64,000 bases of DNA from Hymenobacter sp. BT188 (GTDB taxonomy: Bacteria; Bacteroidota; Bacteroidia; Cytophagales; Hymenobacteraceae): the NCBI RefSeq assembly GCF_014333585.1, contig NZ_JACSCW010000001.1:496001-560000 (forward strand). Direction: 5' to 3'. Position numbers and translations under genes: made by a program. Under the pieces are notes generated by a model that ran no database searches, had not been told where the DNA came from, and saw nothing but the letters and a program-made list of their open reading frames with translations. Below, piece by piece: positions 54,660-63,133 of this stretch. Numbering within the stretch: the stretch's first letter is position 1; the number at the start of each line of letters is the position of its first letter.

Positions 54660-55019
54660 GGTCCCCGACAAAATCAATGAATGTGAGAAGGAGTGTCTCA
54701 TTCAGTATTACTTAGCTCCGCAGCAATAACCCTCTCACTAGCAGAAGTCGGCGTAAAAAAGCCCCCCAGCGGTTGTCGTAGAACAACTGGCGGTGATTTC
54801 AACAAAGACTCAGCATATAAATCTAAAGCGCTGCTAACACCAGAGCCGGGTGGTCGATATGGCTAGAATACGTTCTCACAGCGCATATAACTCCTTAAAT
54901 AGAGCGCGGTGTAGTTTTGAAGCTGCTAGGTAGGTAACCAATTCAAACCTTCACGAAAGCTCATTAGAGCCTAATTGCTAAGAGAAAAGCCCCCCGCTTG
55001 AGGGGAAAAATCGATATCA
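54660..55019. other. spacer between icd and marR promoters
   Basis: Roughly 360 bases with no supported gene. It contains two AAAAGCCCCCC heptamer contexts (54757-54767 and 54985-54995), both with the A-tract, and no repeat copy. No terminator-like or RNA gene structure was recognised. Confidence 0.45.
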
Positions 55020-55057
55020 CTTGATTTTATTGATATATCAATTATATTTGTATCAAG
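55020..55057 (+). promoter_or_regulatory. marR promoter with palindromic operator
   Basis: The -33 box cTTG (55020-55023) and the -7 box TATATTTG (55043-55050, perfect TAnnTTTG) are 19 bases apart. The perfect palindrome TTGATATATCAA (55030-55041) fills the spacer. A second half-pair CTTGAT/ATCAAG (55020-55025, 55052-55057) brackets the promoter. A MarR dimer bound here would block its own transcription. Confidence 0.7.
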
Positions 55058-55061
55058 CAAA

Positions 55062-55511
55062 ATGTATATGATTGTTGACACCCCCACCCAAACTGTCCTT
55101 TATACCCTTGAGCAGGCGATAAAGGCATATCGCAAGCTGTGCCAGCAGAACATTGATCAAGTCATGGATAAGCTCACTGTGGACCAAGCTCTGATCTTGA
55201 TTGTGCTAAACAAATACCCTGCTCTAAGCCAGCAGCAGATTGCTGATTTGGTTTTCAAAGACAAGGCATCGCTGACTCGCATCATTGAGTTGTTGGTTCA
55301 AAAGGGCTTACTCACGAGGGAAATTCACAATACCGACCGTCGGAAATTTGAGCTGCACCTTACGGCTCAAGGTCAGCATACTCTGGCTCAATTAACCGAT
55401 ACCATTCAGCTCAACCAACGAACGGCGCTGGCGGGCCTGACCGAAGAAGAACTCGCCCAGTTCCACACGACGCTGCAGAAAATCATTGCCAACTGCACTA
55501 CCCCGGCCTGA
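55062..55511 (+). CDS. MarR family transcriptional regulator
   Basis: A 149-residue winged-helix regulator. The helical dimer region flanks the DNA-binding core: VDQALILIVLNKYPALSQQQIADLVFKDKASLTRIIELLVQKGLL is helix-turn-helix plus wing entry, and REIHNTDRRKFELHLTAQG is the wing with the DxRxxxxxLT signature. An alternative ATG lies 6 bases downstream. The stop overlaps the ATG of the beta-lactamase-like gene (TGATG at 55510), so both are translated from one message. It probably represses its own promoter until a small ligand binds. Confidence 0.93.
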   Translation: MYMIVDTPTQTVLYTLEQAIKAYRKLCQQNIDQVMDKLTVDQALILIVLNKYPALSQQQIADLVFKDKASLTRIIELLVQKGLLTREIHNTDRRKFELHLTAQGQHTLAQLTDTIQLNQRTALAGLTEEELAQFHTTLQKIIANCTTPA

Positions 55512-56866
55512 TGCGCTTAGCCATTCTTGTATTGCTGTTTTGCCTAGGCGCCATCAGCACCAGCGTGGGACAACTGCCTGTGCGGCAACAGTTAACGGCC
55601 TATATGCAAGCGCAACACGATGTAAACCGCTTTGCGGGAGTTGTGCTAATTACGCGCCACGATTCGGTGCTGCTGCACCAAGCTTATGGGCTGGCCGATG
55701 CGGAATGGGCCGTGCCCAATACCTTAGATACTAAGTTTGCCCTTGCCTCCATCACCAAGCACATCACTGCGCTGGCAATTCTACAGCTTGCCGAATGCGG
55801 TCAACTCCAGCTTACGGATAAGCTCAGTTCGTTTCTGCCGGGCTTCCCGAATGGCGACGTCATTTCCTTGCACCAGCTGCTGACCCACACGGCCGGTCTA
55901 GCCCTTGATTTTGAGGAGCTATACCTGAATCACACGGCCGTTGCAAAAGACTCCGCTCTGGCGTTTATCAAAAAGCAGCCTGTTCAATTTGCCCCCGGTA
56001 CCCAAGTAGGCTACAGCAATGTCGGGTACTTTTTACTGGGTCAGATCATTGAGAAAGCTTCGGGCAAATCGTATGGTGCGTATTTGCAAAAAAACATCTT
56101 CGATGTGGCTGGTATGACGAACACCGGTCTTCATAGCAACACCGCACTCGTACCCGGCCTCGCCCGCTCGTACTACCGGGAAGGCGATGCATTCTTCAAG
56201 AACCCTTATATCAATTGGGACCTGAATGTGGGACACGATGGGCTGTACTCCACAGCCAGTGATCTGGCCAAGCTAGACAGGGCATTACGAGGTACAGCGC
56301 TGCTTTCGGATGCCTCCAAGACGCTTATGGCCACTCAGCACAACAAGCGGTTTCCGGGCAATGGATTTTTGGACCATTACGGCTATGGTGTGTTTATCAA
56401 CCCTTATTACAACCATGGCCACGACCTGCTAACCCACAGTGGGGGCTATTTCGGGGCCATGACCACCCTGGACCGCTACCCTCAAGATGAGATTTTTGTC
56501 ACGGTATTGTCGAACAATCAGGCCGAATCGCATTGGATCAGCTATGGGCTGGCTGGCATCCTATTCGGCAAAGCCGTGGAAGTGCCATATGTTCATCGTC
56601 CCGTGGCCGTCGCGCCGAGCAAGTTGCCCAATTACGCAGGGCACTACGAGGAAATCTACATTCTCTACACCAACGGCCAACTCTATCTTCAGAATCAGGA
56701 GACGCCCTTAGTGCCTGAATCCCCCCAAAAGTTTTTTAACCGAAACAATCCTGACCGTACGGTCGAATTCCTTACCACTAAAGCAGGCCGCGTATATGCC
56801 CTGACTTTGACGAAAGGAGGCGTAAAAGACCCACCCCGGAAAAAAAGTAGTTCTGCCAGACGTTAG
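55511..56866 (+). CDS. exported serine hydrolase, class C beta-lactamase-like
   Basis: A 451-residue penicillin-binding-protein-fold hydrolase with signal peptide (MRLAILVLLFCLGAISTSVG). The active-site motifs are S80xxK83 (LASITKHI), Y168-S-N170 (VGYSNVGYF) and HSGG (LLTHSGGYFGAM). A C-terminal beta domain (about 370-451) follows, as in the Beta-lactamase/ClpB-independent esterase family with extra C-terminal barrel. It is likely an esterase or D-peptidase and need not hydrolyse antibiotics. The ATG overlaps the marR stop, so it is under the same control. Confidence 0.92.
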   Translation: MRLAILVLLFCLGAISTSVGQLPVRQQLTAYMQAQHDVNRFAGVVLITRHDSVLLHQAYGLADAEWAVPNTLDTKFALASITKHITALAILQLAECGQLQLTDKLSSFLPGFPNGDVISLHQLLTHTAGLALDFEELYLNHTAVAKDSALAFIKKQPVQFAPGTQVGYSNVGYFLLGQIIEKASGKSYGAYLQKNIFDVAGMTNTGLHSNTALVPGLARSYYREGDAFFKNPYINWDLNVGHDGLYSTASDLAKLDRALRGTALLSDASKTLMATQHNKRFPGNGFLDHYGYGVFINPYYNHGHDLLTHSGGYFGAMTTLDRYPQDEIFVTVLSNNQAESHWISYGLAGILFGKAVEVPYVHRPVAVAPSKLPNYAGHYEEIYILYTNGQLYLQNQETPLVPESPQKFFNRNNPDRTVEFLTTKAGRVYALTLTKGGVKDPPRKKSSSARR

Positions 56867-56949
56867 CAATACCAGCTGCATATCGGGTGGTCAAATCCTT
56901 CATCCTCGCAGCATTGGCATTGCGGGCATCTCACCCATCCCGGTTACTG

Positions 56950-57456
56950 TTACGTGAGCAGCATTTCCAATTGAATATCACTGCGCTCGTAGGGCGAGGG
57001 CGGACCCGATGTAACCCGTCGAAAACCCAACTGGTGATACAGGTGAAGGGCTGGGGCCAGCTTGGTATTACTTTCCAGATATAGCCGCCGAGCACCCAAA
57101 GACCGGGACTTGGCAATGGCCGCCTCAGCTAGCAGCCGCCCGATACCGCGTCCTTGCATACGGGCGGTAACGGCCATCTTACCTAGCTCATAGCTCGTCT
57201 CGTCCATTCTCAGCAGGGCACACGTACCCACTATCCGTCCGGCGTAGGCAGCCAACAGAATATGCCCCCCACGCTGGAGTACATACTCGTCAGGGTGGTC
57301 CAATACACGTAGGTCCGCCTCTTCAACTCGGAAGTAATGCTCAATCCATTCCTTATTCAGGCGCTTAAAGTCCGCCTGGTACCGCGGTTCGTAAGTCAGC
57401 AGTTGCACCTGGGGTTCGCCTGTTTGTTCCGGAGATTCCATGGCCAAAAGGTACAT
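56950..57456 (-). CDS. GNAT family N-acetyltransferase
   Basis: A 168-residue acetyl-CoA-dependent acyltransferase. The acetyl-CoA loop is in MAVTARMQGRGIGRLLAEAAI (Q/RxxGxG near 112-117), with the preceding strand ETSYELGKMAV and the C-terminal TKLAPALHLYHQLGFRRV helix-strand typical of GNATs. The N terminus (LLTYEPRYQADFKRLNKEWIEHYF) resembles GNATs related to the PhnO/RimI-like group. The substrate amine is unknown. An alternative ATG at 57441 would shorten it by five residues. It converges with the hydrolase gene. Confidence 0.88.
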   Translation of the reverse strand: MYLLAMESPEQTGEPQVQLLTYEPRYQADFKRLNKEWIEHYFRVEEADLRVLDHPDEYVLQRGGHILLAAYAGRIVGTCALLRMDETSYELGKMAVTARMQGRGIGRLLAEAAIAKSRSLGARRLYLESNTKLAPALHLYHQLGFRRVTSGPPSPYERSDIQLEMLLT

Positions 57457-57692
57457 AGTAAGGAGTTGTTATTTAGCATCTATCTGCGTTTTCCAACTGC
57501 CCACGAGCCTTACCAATGTCCTCTTTACTTCCTCTTGCAGGTAAATTATGTGTGTCAATAGTGTAGGAGTAATTCTCCAAGCAACTCCTTGGGGAAGAAC
57601 CTGACGAAACCAGTCCGCCGTCCAGTAACAGATTTAGCCGGCGTTGGTACGCAGGGAAAAGCCTAATTAAGCTGGTCTAAAGGCAATACTAG

Positions 57693-58292
57693 TTAGCGAA
57701 GCACTAGGGTGTAAGCCTTGGTCTCGAAGAGTATCCAGCATCCCAAGGCCATAAGGAAGAAGGGGAGGACGAGGTGGCCGTAACAGGCTAGCACCTTAGA
57801 AAGACCCGGATGCTGCACTAGATAATAGCTTACTATGCACCACACGCCCACCATCGCAGCGAACACGCCGCAGTATAAGCCTACGGTCACCACAGGCAGC
57901 GTAGCGAACAAGGGTACGTAAACGCTGACGTTATCGGCCCCGTTAGCAATGGTTATTGCCGACACTTGCAGCACACTGGAGCCGGTGCTCACCTCCTGCT
58001 GGGTCGTTTCCGGTACCGAAGCGCTTTGCAGGCGCCAGGCCGCACGCAGCCCGATAAAAATGGGTACTAACCCTAACAAGCCAATCCACTGCTGATTCAC
58101 GAATGTACCTAGCACCAAGCCCACCAGGCTAACCCCAACCAGAAACGCAACGCCTAAGAACTGACCGACCACCACCGAGCGGACTGGATAGCGTGGGTTG
58201 CTGAAAAACAGGCTCAGCAAAAGCAAATCATCGACGTTAGTGACGGCAAATGTTACTAGGGCCAGGCCAAGGTGGCCCATGAATCCGTCCAT
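57693..58292 (-). CDS. CadD-like cation transporter
   Basis: A 199-residue membrane protein with about six helices. Helix 1 carries TFAVTNVDDLLLLSLFF, and helix 4 begins ITIANGADNVSVYVPLF, the two acidic motifs (TNxDD, NGxDN) of the CadD cadmium-resistance family, distantly related to LysE-type exporters. It probably exports divalent or cationic compounds. The start is at MDGFMGHLG. It is the last gene of core-like character before the integrase. Confidence 0.88.
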   Translation of the reverse strand: MDGFMGHLGLALVTFAVTNVDDLLLLSLFFSNPRYPVRSVVVGQFLGVAFLVGVSLVGLVLGTFVNQQWIGLLGLVPIFIGLRAAWRLQSASVPETTQQEVSTGSSVLQVSAITIANGADNVSVYVPLFATLPVVTVGLYCGVFAAMVGVWCIVSYYLVQHPGLSKVLACYGHLVLPFFLMALGCWILFETKAYTLVLR

Positions 58293-58611
58293 TGGGTAGC
58301 GTATCGAAATGAAAATAGCAACAACGGGGCAAGGTATGTACGCAATTGCCCAAGTACGTACTCCAGTTCAACGGACGGGACATCTTAGCTGTGTAGGTGA
58401 GGCAGCATTCGCCAAGAAGCCATACACAGTTGCTTGGTCTTAGTCGCATTGCTTCCTTGTTATCACTGGCTGGCTCTTGAATGATGAGCTTTTTATCGCA
58501 AGTGATGGACGGGCAAAGACATCTTGGTTAACTATTAAACCTTGTGCTAAGAAGAAAAAGCTCTAAGTATAAGTGAAGGATTTTAAAACCATCCTTCTAA
58601 AAAAGATATAA

Positions 58612-58645
58612 AAAAAGCCCTCTCTGATATCAGGGAGGGCTTTTT
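58612..58645. terminator. bidirectional terminator before the integrase
   Basis: aaaaagccctctctga (58612-58627) pairs with tcagggagggcttttt (58630-58645) as a 16-bp stem with one G-U pair and a 2-base loop. It insulates the element from neighbouring transcription. Confidence 0.9.
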
Positions 58646-58806
58646 AAAACGAGTGGTTAGTAGTCCGTAGGGGAATCGATGTAAAAAATGAACAAAATAA
58701 ACCGCGTTTGCAACCAGTGAGGGCATATTGAAAAAGCGGGTTTTACAAAATATAGAGGGTGTTACACAACGGATACAATTGAACAATATGGGTTTTTAAG
58801 CGATAT

Positions 58807-58853
58807 TTTGGGGTTCAGATATTTTTGTGTAACTTTGTGAAACCATCACAAAG
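58807..58853 (+). promoter_or_regulatory. integrase promoter overlapped by palindromic operator
   Basis: TTTG (58807-58810) and TAACTTTG (58830-58837, perfect TAnnTTTG) are 19 bases apart, a textbook Bacteroidota promoter. The -7 box overlaps the perfect 8-bp dyad CTTTGTGA-aacca-TCACAAAG (58833-58853), which ends 3 bases before the ATG. A repressor there would cover the transcription start. A further aaaccatc/gatggttt pairing (58840-58847, 58856-58863) could hide the start codon in the mRNA. Confidence 0.7.
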
Positions 58854-58856
58854 CGG

Positions 58857-60317
58857 ATGGTTTTGTCAAACCTAGACGACGCGAAGACCATGCCCGCCAA
58901 GAAACCCGAATCAAACGTTCTCAAAGCTGCCAACGGGGCGACGATTACGCCGCAGCTACACAGCTACCTCAGCAAGAAGGACGGGGGGCATCACGTTTTG
59001 CTTCGGGTTACCCTGAACAAGAAGCACACCTACCTTGACACCGGCATCTACGTCATGCCGAACCAGTTTGACACCACGGCGAAGGGACTCAAGAAAGCAG
59101 ACCTGCAACTTGAGTTGCGGCGGCTACTGGTTGAAGCGTTGAAGACGGTGGAAATATCGCGGGAAGACAATATCAAAGACGAGTGGAACCGGTTCAAGGC
59201 GGGGGAGAAGTCGCACGAATGGCTTGACGTAGTTACTACCTTGATGGAAGAAGACAGCTTACGCAAGTTGATTGTGAAGCGTGGCGAATTGGAAGCACAA
59301 CTTGCCGAGGTCAACAGCCTTATCAAGCAACTCGCTGAACATACCGGCACCGACGTAGTGAAGGCTTCACCGTCTGCACAAGACGTGACCGAATACGAAG
59401 CGGCTAAGAAGCTATTCCTTGCCAGCTTGGTCGGTCGTAGCAAGCGGGACCAAGATGCCTTTGTCAGCTTCTTCACCGTCTTGGACGAATGTGCGAAGGC
59501 GAAGAAGTTCAAACTGTCGCTGGACGTGTTCGATATGGAGTTTTACGCCGCCTACGCGAAGTACATCCTTGATGACCGCGACAACTTCAACAACACGTTC
59601 GGTGCCCACGTCAAAAAGCTAAAATCATTCCTCAAGTACGCCGAAAGCAAAGGGTTTAAAGTGAACTCTGGATACAAAGACCGGGAATTTAAAATCCTAG
59701 AAGAGACGAAGAAGGTCGTGTACTTGGACGCTGAGGAACTGGATATGCTGTGGAACCTCAAGGCTGTTTACCCTCAAAATGCCAACCACATCGACCTCTG
59801 TGTTTTTCAGAACTTGACCGGCTTGCGTGTTGGCGACTGTATGCAGAAGCATTGCGTGGTGACCGAAAAAGGGGAGAAGTTTCTCAGCAGCACGACGCAG
59901 AAAACCGAGGGCACTTACTGGATACCGTTGGCACTTGACGACCGGATTCTTGAAATCCTTGAAGCCCACGACATGAACATGAATATCCTGAGTGAAGCGG
60001 TGTACAATCGGGACATTAAGAACGTGTTGAAGAAGATGTACAAGCACTACGGCAAGGTTGACACCCTTATCGAGTACAAGCGGTACAAACTGAAACAAGA
60101 AGTGCCATGCGAAGCCCTGAAAAGTGACCTGATAACGTCACATAGTGCCCGTCGTGGTTTCATTTCCCGCAACATCAACAACGGTCACTTCAACGAGTCC
60201 GACCTGTTGTCGATGCTAGGCAGCAAGGACTATTCGCAACTCAAGAAATACATCAAGATTGAGTCCACCGCACTCGCAGCTAAGGCAGCAAGTAGCAAAA
60301 AAAAGGCTGTCATCTAA
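58857..60317 (+). CDS. tyrosine recombinase/integrase
   Basis: A 486-residue site-specific recombinase. An N-terminal arm-binding region (about 30-75) is followed by a charged coiled-coil insertion (about 130-165), a SAM-like core-binding domain (about 180-265) and the catalytic domain (about 288-470). The catalytic residues seen are R324 (TGLRVGD), K349 (TQKTEG), H429 and R432 (HSARRG) and nucleophile Y465 (LKKYIKI). The second histidine (usual LGH) is replaced by Ser in MLGSKD. It resembles integrases of Bacteroidota mobile elements. It is likely the left-end gene of the element continuing to the window end, transcribed away from the core. Confidence 0.93.
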   Translation: MVLSNLDDAKTMPAKKPESNVLKAANGATITPQLHSYLSKKDGGHHVLLRVTLNKKHTYLDTGIYVMPNQFDTTAKGLKKADLQLELRRLLVEALKTVEISREDNIKDEWNRFKAGEKSHEWLDVVTTLMEEDSLRKLIVKRGELEAQLAEVNSLIKQLAEHTGTDVVKASPSAQDVTEYEAAKKLFLASLVGRSKRDQDAFVSFFTVLDECAKAKKFKLSLDVFDMEFYAAYAKYILDDRDNFNNTFGAHVKKLKSFLKYAESKGFKVNSGYKDREFKILEETKKVVYLDAEELDMLWNLKAVYPQNANHIDLCVFQNLTGLRVGDCMQKHCVVTEKGEKFLSSTTQKTEGTYWIPLALDDRILEILEAHDMNMNILSEAVYNRDIKNVLKKMYKHYGKVDTLIEYKRYKLKQEVPCEALKSDLITSHSARRGFISRNINNGHFNESDLLSMLGSKDYSQLKKYIKIESTALAAKAASSKKKAVI

Positions 60318-60322
60318 TGCAA

Positions 60323-61567
60323 TCACATCATGTGGACAATTACTGTTTGTTTTCCGCTTTCGCCTGACGGTGAGTACCTTTCATAGACCGACATGCCACC
60401 AAGGGAATTAGCCATCTTATAGCCCATGATGGCGTTAGTTATTGCAGATATCGCGTTCATAACTGAATGAATACATTCATAAGCATCTTTTTGAGAAACG
60501 TCCAGTTTACTGCGATGGATGATGCTGTTACGTACGATAATGCTTTTGTTCAGTAAGTTGTCGTATTCAGCAGTTTTTTTAAAATCGTATCTAATTGCAT
60601 CAAGCACTAAGGTCTCTGCAATTTCGGTAATGCCTAAATGCTTTCGGTCCTTACTTTTTGGTGCATCTGTTTTAAACTTTCTTTTTATCTTTCCTTCATC
60701 TAGTCCTTTTAATTCATAAATTTCTTGCAATGTTGGGGTTAACCAAGATTCAAAAAGTATAAGTGAGTTAATTACAGCCATACGCCACTCTTGCAATACA
60801 ATTTTATTCCAAGCTTCATGCCGTAGGACTGAGAATAAATCTATTTCCCCTGCATTTAAACAACTATTTCTTAACTCCTTATCAAGTTCTAACGGTATGG
60901 TTTTTGCAAATGGTATAGGCTGTTCCCACTGCCTTGCGATGTGAGTTAAGGAAACACTCCTGTCCTCGTGCAAGTCAATAAGTAAGAATTTGCCAACTGT
61001 ATGGACCGTCACCGAAGGGATATATAATTTGTTGGCAATCAGCTTGTAATTCAACAAGAAGACGTTGAATGCTTCCATTCCAGCAAGAGTCATATCGTGC
61101 ACTGGTCTATGGTCTGATGATATATCTATATTGAAAGTGTCCGACCCAAATTCAATCATGACGCAAGTGAAGCCAATACCCTTGCTTACACTACCCATAA
61201 ATTCTTTATCCTTCAGTTCTCCCTCAATTCCATCGCTATTGACCTTAAGCAGCGTAATCCTGACCATGCCGTACTTGTCGGTGTTAACCAAGTACGGCGG
61301 TGGGGTGTCAAGCGGTGTTTGATTTGGGAAATTATGGGCAGGTGTTAAATCAATCGTCGTTGATTTAGCAATTTCTACTGCTGTCCTATTAAATTTCCTT
61401 TCACCTCTGTAATAACTCTGAATTAAGCCATTTCCAAAGTTGTCGTCAACCATGATGACAAAGGGTAAATCAAAAGTTAGTTTTCTCTGGATAATCTTGA
61501 CTGCTGACGGTGCTTTACCACCTGACAAAGTATATTCTTCTAGGTTTGCTAACTCAAGATTCGTCAT
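60323..61567 (-). CDS. HEPN-motif protein of unknown function
   Basis: A 414-residue soluble protein, clearly more AT-rich than its neighbours, which suggests separate origin. I do not recognise the N-terminal two thirds (about 1-240), which has mixed strands and helices. The C-terminal part (about 245-390) is all-helical, with an early helix VLQEWRMAVINSLILFESWL and a later R346NSIIH351. The RNxxxH pattern is the catalytic motif of HEPN ribonucleases, which serve in toxin-antitoxin, abortive infection and CRISPR-type immunity. It converges with the integrase (5-base gap). An anti-phage or element-protecting role is plausible, but only the motif supports it. Confidence 0.6.
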   Translation of the reverse strand: MTNLELANLEEYTLSGGKAPSAVKIIQRKLTFDLPFVIMVDDNFGNGLIQSYYRGERKFNRTAVEIAKSTTIDLTPAHNFPNQTPLDTPPPYLVNTDKYGMVRITLLKVNSDGIEGELKDKEFMGSVSKGIGFTCVMIEFGSDTFNIDISSDHRPVHDMTLAGMEAFNVFLLNYKLIANKLYIPSVTVHTVGKFLLIDLHEDRSVSLTHIARQWEQPIPFAKTIPLELDKELRNSCLNAGEIDLFSVLRHEAWNKIVLQEWRMAVINSLILFESWLTPTLQEIYELKGLDEGKIKRKFKTDAPKSKDRKHLGITEIAETLVLDAIRYDFKKTAEYDNLLNKSIIVRNSIIHRSKLDVSQKDAYECIHSVMNAISAITNAIMGYKMANSLGGMSVYERYSPSGESGKQTVIVHMM

Positions 61568-61755
61568 GTTGCGTTTTAATGTAATGAAGGGAAAGCAAGG
61601 TACCGGATTCCTGATTGTTTGATTCGTGGCGGGCTTCGCTTTGGAGTTTAACGCAGAAAGGGACCGACCATTACAGCCCGTCCCTCTCGTTCACATTTCA
61701 CCGTACTGACGTGCCAACGCAAGTACAGTTCTTATATATCAAAAGCTGAAAAAGT

Positions 61756-63123
61756 TTATTTGAACTTGGGATTCAGCCCCAACGCGTTGAACTCGTTCAG
61801 GGCAATGGCTTTGATGTTGTCGTACTCGTCTTCGCGAACAATGACGCAATCGTGGACGGTCACAACCTCGGTGTAGCCGTTGTTAATGCAAGCCTGTACA
61901 ATGTGAGAATACATTACCCCGCTTTCAAGCCGTTGTGCAATCAGGCAATTGTTAGCGTATTGCTTGCGTTCCCCCGCCTTGTTGACGGTGCATTCCATGT
62001 ACAGCCCCTTCACCTCCTTGAATAGTTGGTAGACGGTCGGGAACTCCTGTTTGTACACCTTGTAGAAGTCATTCTTGACCTGTGCCATCCACGTCTTACG
62101 CGGGGTGTCAAGCATGGAATCTTTCAGGTCGTAATCCCCAAATAGAACGCCGTACGTCAAGCGTTTGGTGAAGTCTCGCTTTGCTTTCTCGTCCCCGTCG
62201 CACAGGGTGTCATGGTCGCGTTCATACGCGGCTTGCAAGTATTCGTAAACCTCGCCATCGCGGCACAGGTCTTTGAACTTGGTGAAGTTCGGGCAAGTCT
62301 CGTACTTGGCAAACACGGCTACCGCCTTGCCCGCGTCCGGCACGAATTGGGCTATCAAGGCACTCGTCACGCTACTCAGGAAGTAGGGTTGAGAGTTCAC
62401 AATATCAATTTCCCGTACGGGCACCAGCGGGCTTGAAACGAAGCGTAAGCATCGCCGCAACACCTTCGGCATGTTGGTAATGACCGAATGTACCCGGTTA
62501 CCGAATCGGTCAATGCCCACGCGTTTCAACGGGCAATGGTTGAAGTACGTGGCATAGGTTTCGGGCGGGTTGGGGTTACCCGCTAGCCGGTATTGGTCGG
62601 CTATGTACGCCAACGCTTCGGTGTCCGGCACCAACATCAACTGATGCGTTTGGTCAATGACGTGTTGCCGTGCGTTGTCGGTGCGTTCATGGGACAGGTT
62701 CGTGCTTTTAAGCCGGTTCAGCTTGCGTTGGAAGTAGCCGTTGACTTCTTCCTTCACGTACTTCAGCGGTGCCCGTACGTTCATCCGTTTGGGGTGGATT
62801 CGGTACGACTTGCAATAGTGGTAAGCGGTGGAATAGCTGCTGTTTTCCTGAATGTATTCTGCTTTTACCAACGAGGCAATCACGTCGGCGTAGCAGTCCC
62901 GGAAGATGCACCGCAATATGTCGGAATGTACCTGTTGGTATTCGTCGTGGGCGGCACCGAACTCAACGTACGGTTCGCACAGGATATGGAAGAGTAAGAA
63001 GAAGTTGACAGCGGCAATCTTGCCGTTGTAGTCGTCCATGACTTCGTGTTTTAAGTCGGATAGGTTGACCCGGTTCGGGTAGTACAGGGTGGTGTAGGGG
63101 AGTAGGGGTTTCTTACGTGGCAC
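61756..63123 (-). CDS. compact family A DNA polymerase-like protein
   Basis: A 455-residue protein whose C-terminal half matches the polymerase palm and fingers of family A enzymes: motif A REID240IVNSQPYFL, motif B R316DFTK320RLTYGVLFG329 (the RxxxKxxxYGxxxG of T7 DNA polymerase), a motif like ANNCLIAQ (390-397) before the last helix, and motif C VHD425C. The two catalytic aspartates (D240, D425) are kept, but the usual HDE is HDC. There is no exonuclease or 5'-nuclease domain; residues 1-230 are unrecognised. The start is GTG, 10 bases from the preceding small gene. It probably replicates or primes the mobile element. T7-like RNA polymerase is less likely. Confidence 0.7.
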   Translation of the reverse strand: MPRKKPLLPYTTLYYPNRVNLSDLKHEVMDDYNGKIAAVNFFLLFHILCEPYVEFGAAHDEYQQVHSDILRCIFRDCYADVIASLVKAEYIQENSSYSTAYHYCKSYRIHPKRMNVRAPLKYVKEEVNGYFQRKLNRLKSTNLSHERTDNARQHVIDQTHQLMLVPDTEALAYIADQYRLAGNPNPPETYATYFNHCPLKRVGIDRFGNRVHSVITNMPKVLRRCLRFVSSPLVPVREIDIVNSQPYFLSSVTSALIAQFVPDAGKAVAVFAKYETCPNFTKFKDLCRDGEVYEYLQAAYERDHDTLCDGDEKAKRDFTKRLTYGVLFGDYDLKDSMLDTPRKTWMAQVKNDFYKVYKQEFPTVYQLFKEVKGLYMECTVNKAGERKQYANNCLIAQRLESGVMYSHIVQACINNGYTEVVTVHDCVIVREDEYDNIKAIALNEFNALGLNPKFK

Positions 63124-63133
63124 GTCATAGTTC

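Larger units (their letters stand above)
58293..58856. other. spacer at the core-mobile element junction
   Basis: About 560 bases. The left part (58293-58560) has no supported gene. Then come a terminator (58612-58645) and the integrase promoter and operator. No tRNA gene or other usual attachment target was recognised, and the left element end could not be placed precisely. Confidence 0.5.

Noticed and set aside
55511..56866. Calling the hydrolase an antibiotic-resistance beta-lactamase
   Set aside because: SxxK, YSN and HSGG occur in many esterases and D-peptidases of this fold; sequence alone does not show beta-lactam hydrolysis.
58293..58856. tRNA gene as integration target beside the integrase
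   Set aside because: No cloverleaf-compatible segment or CCA-adjacent acceptor pairing could be found on either strand.
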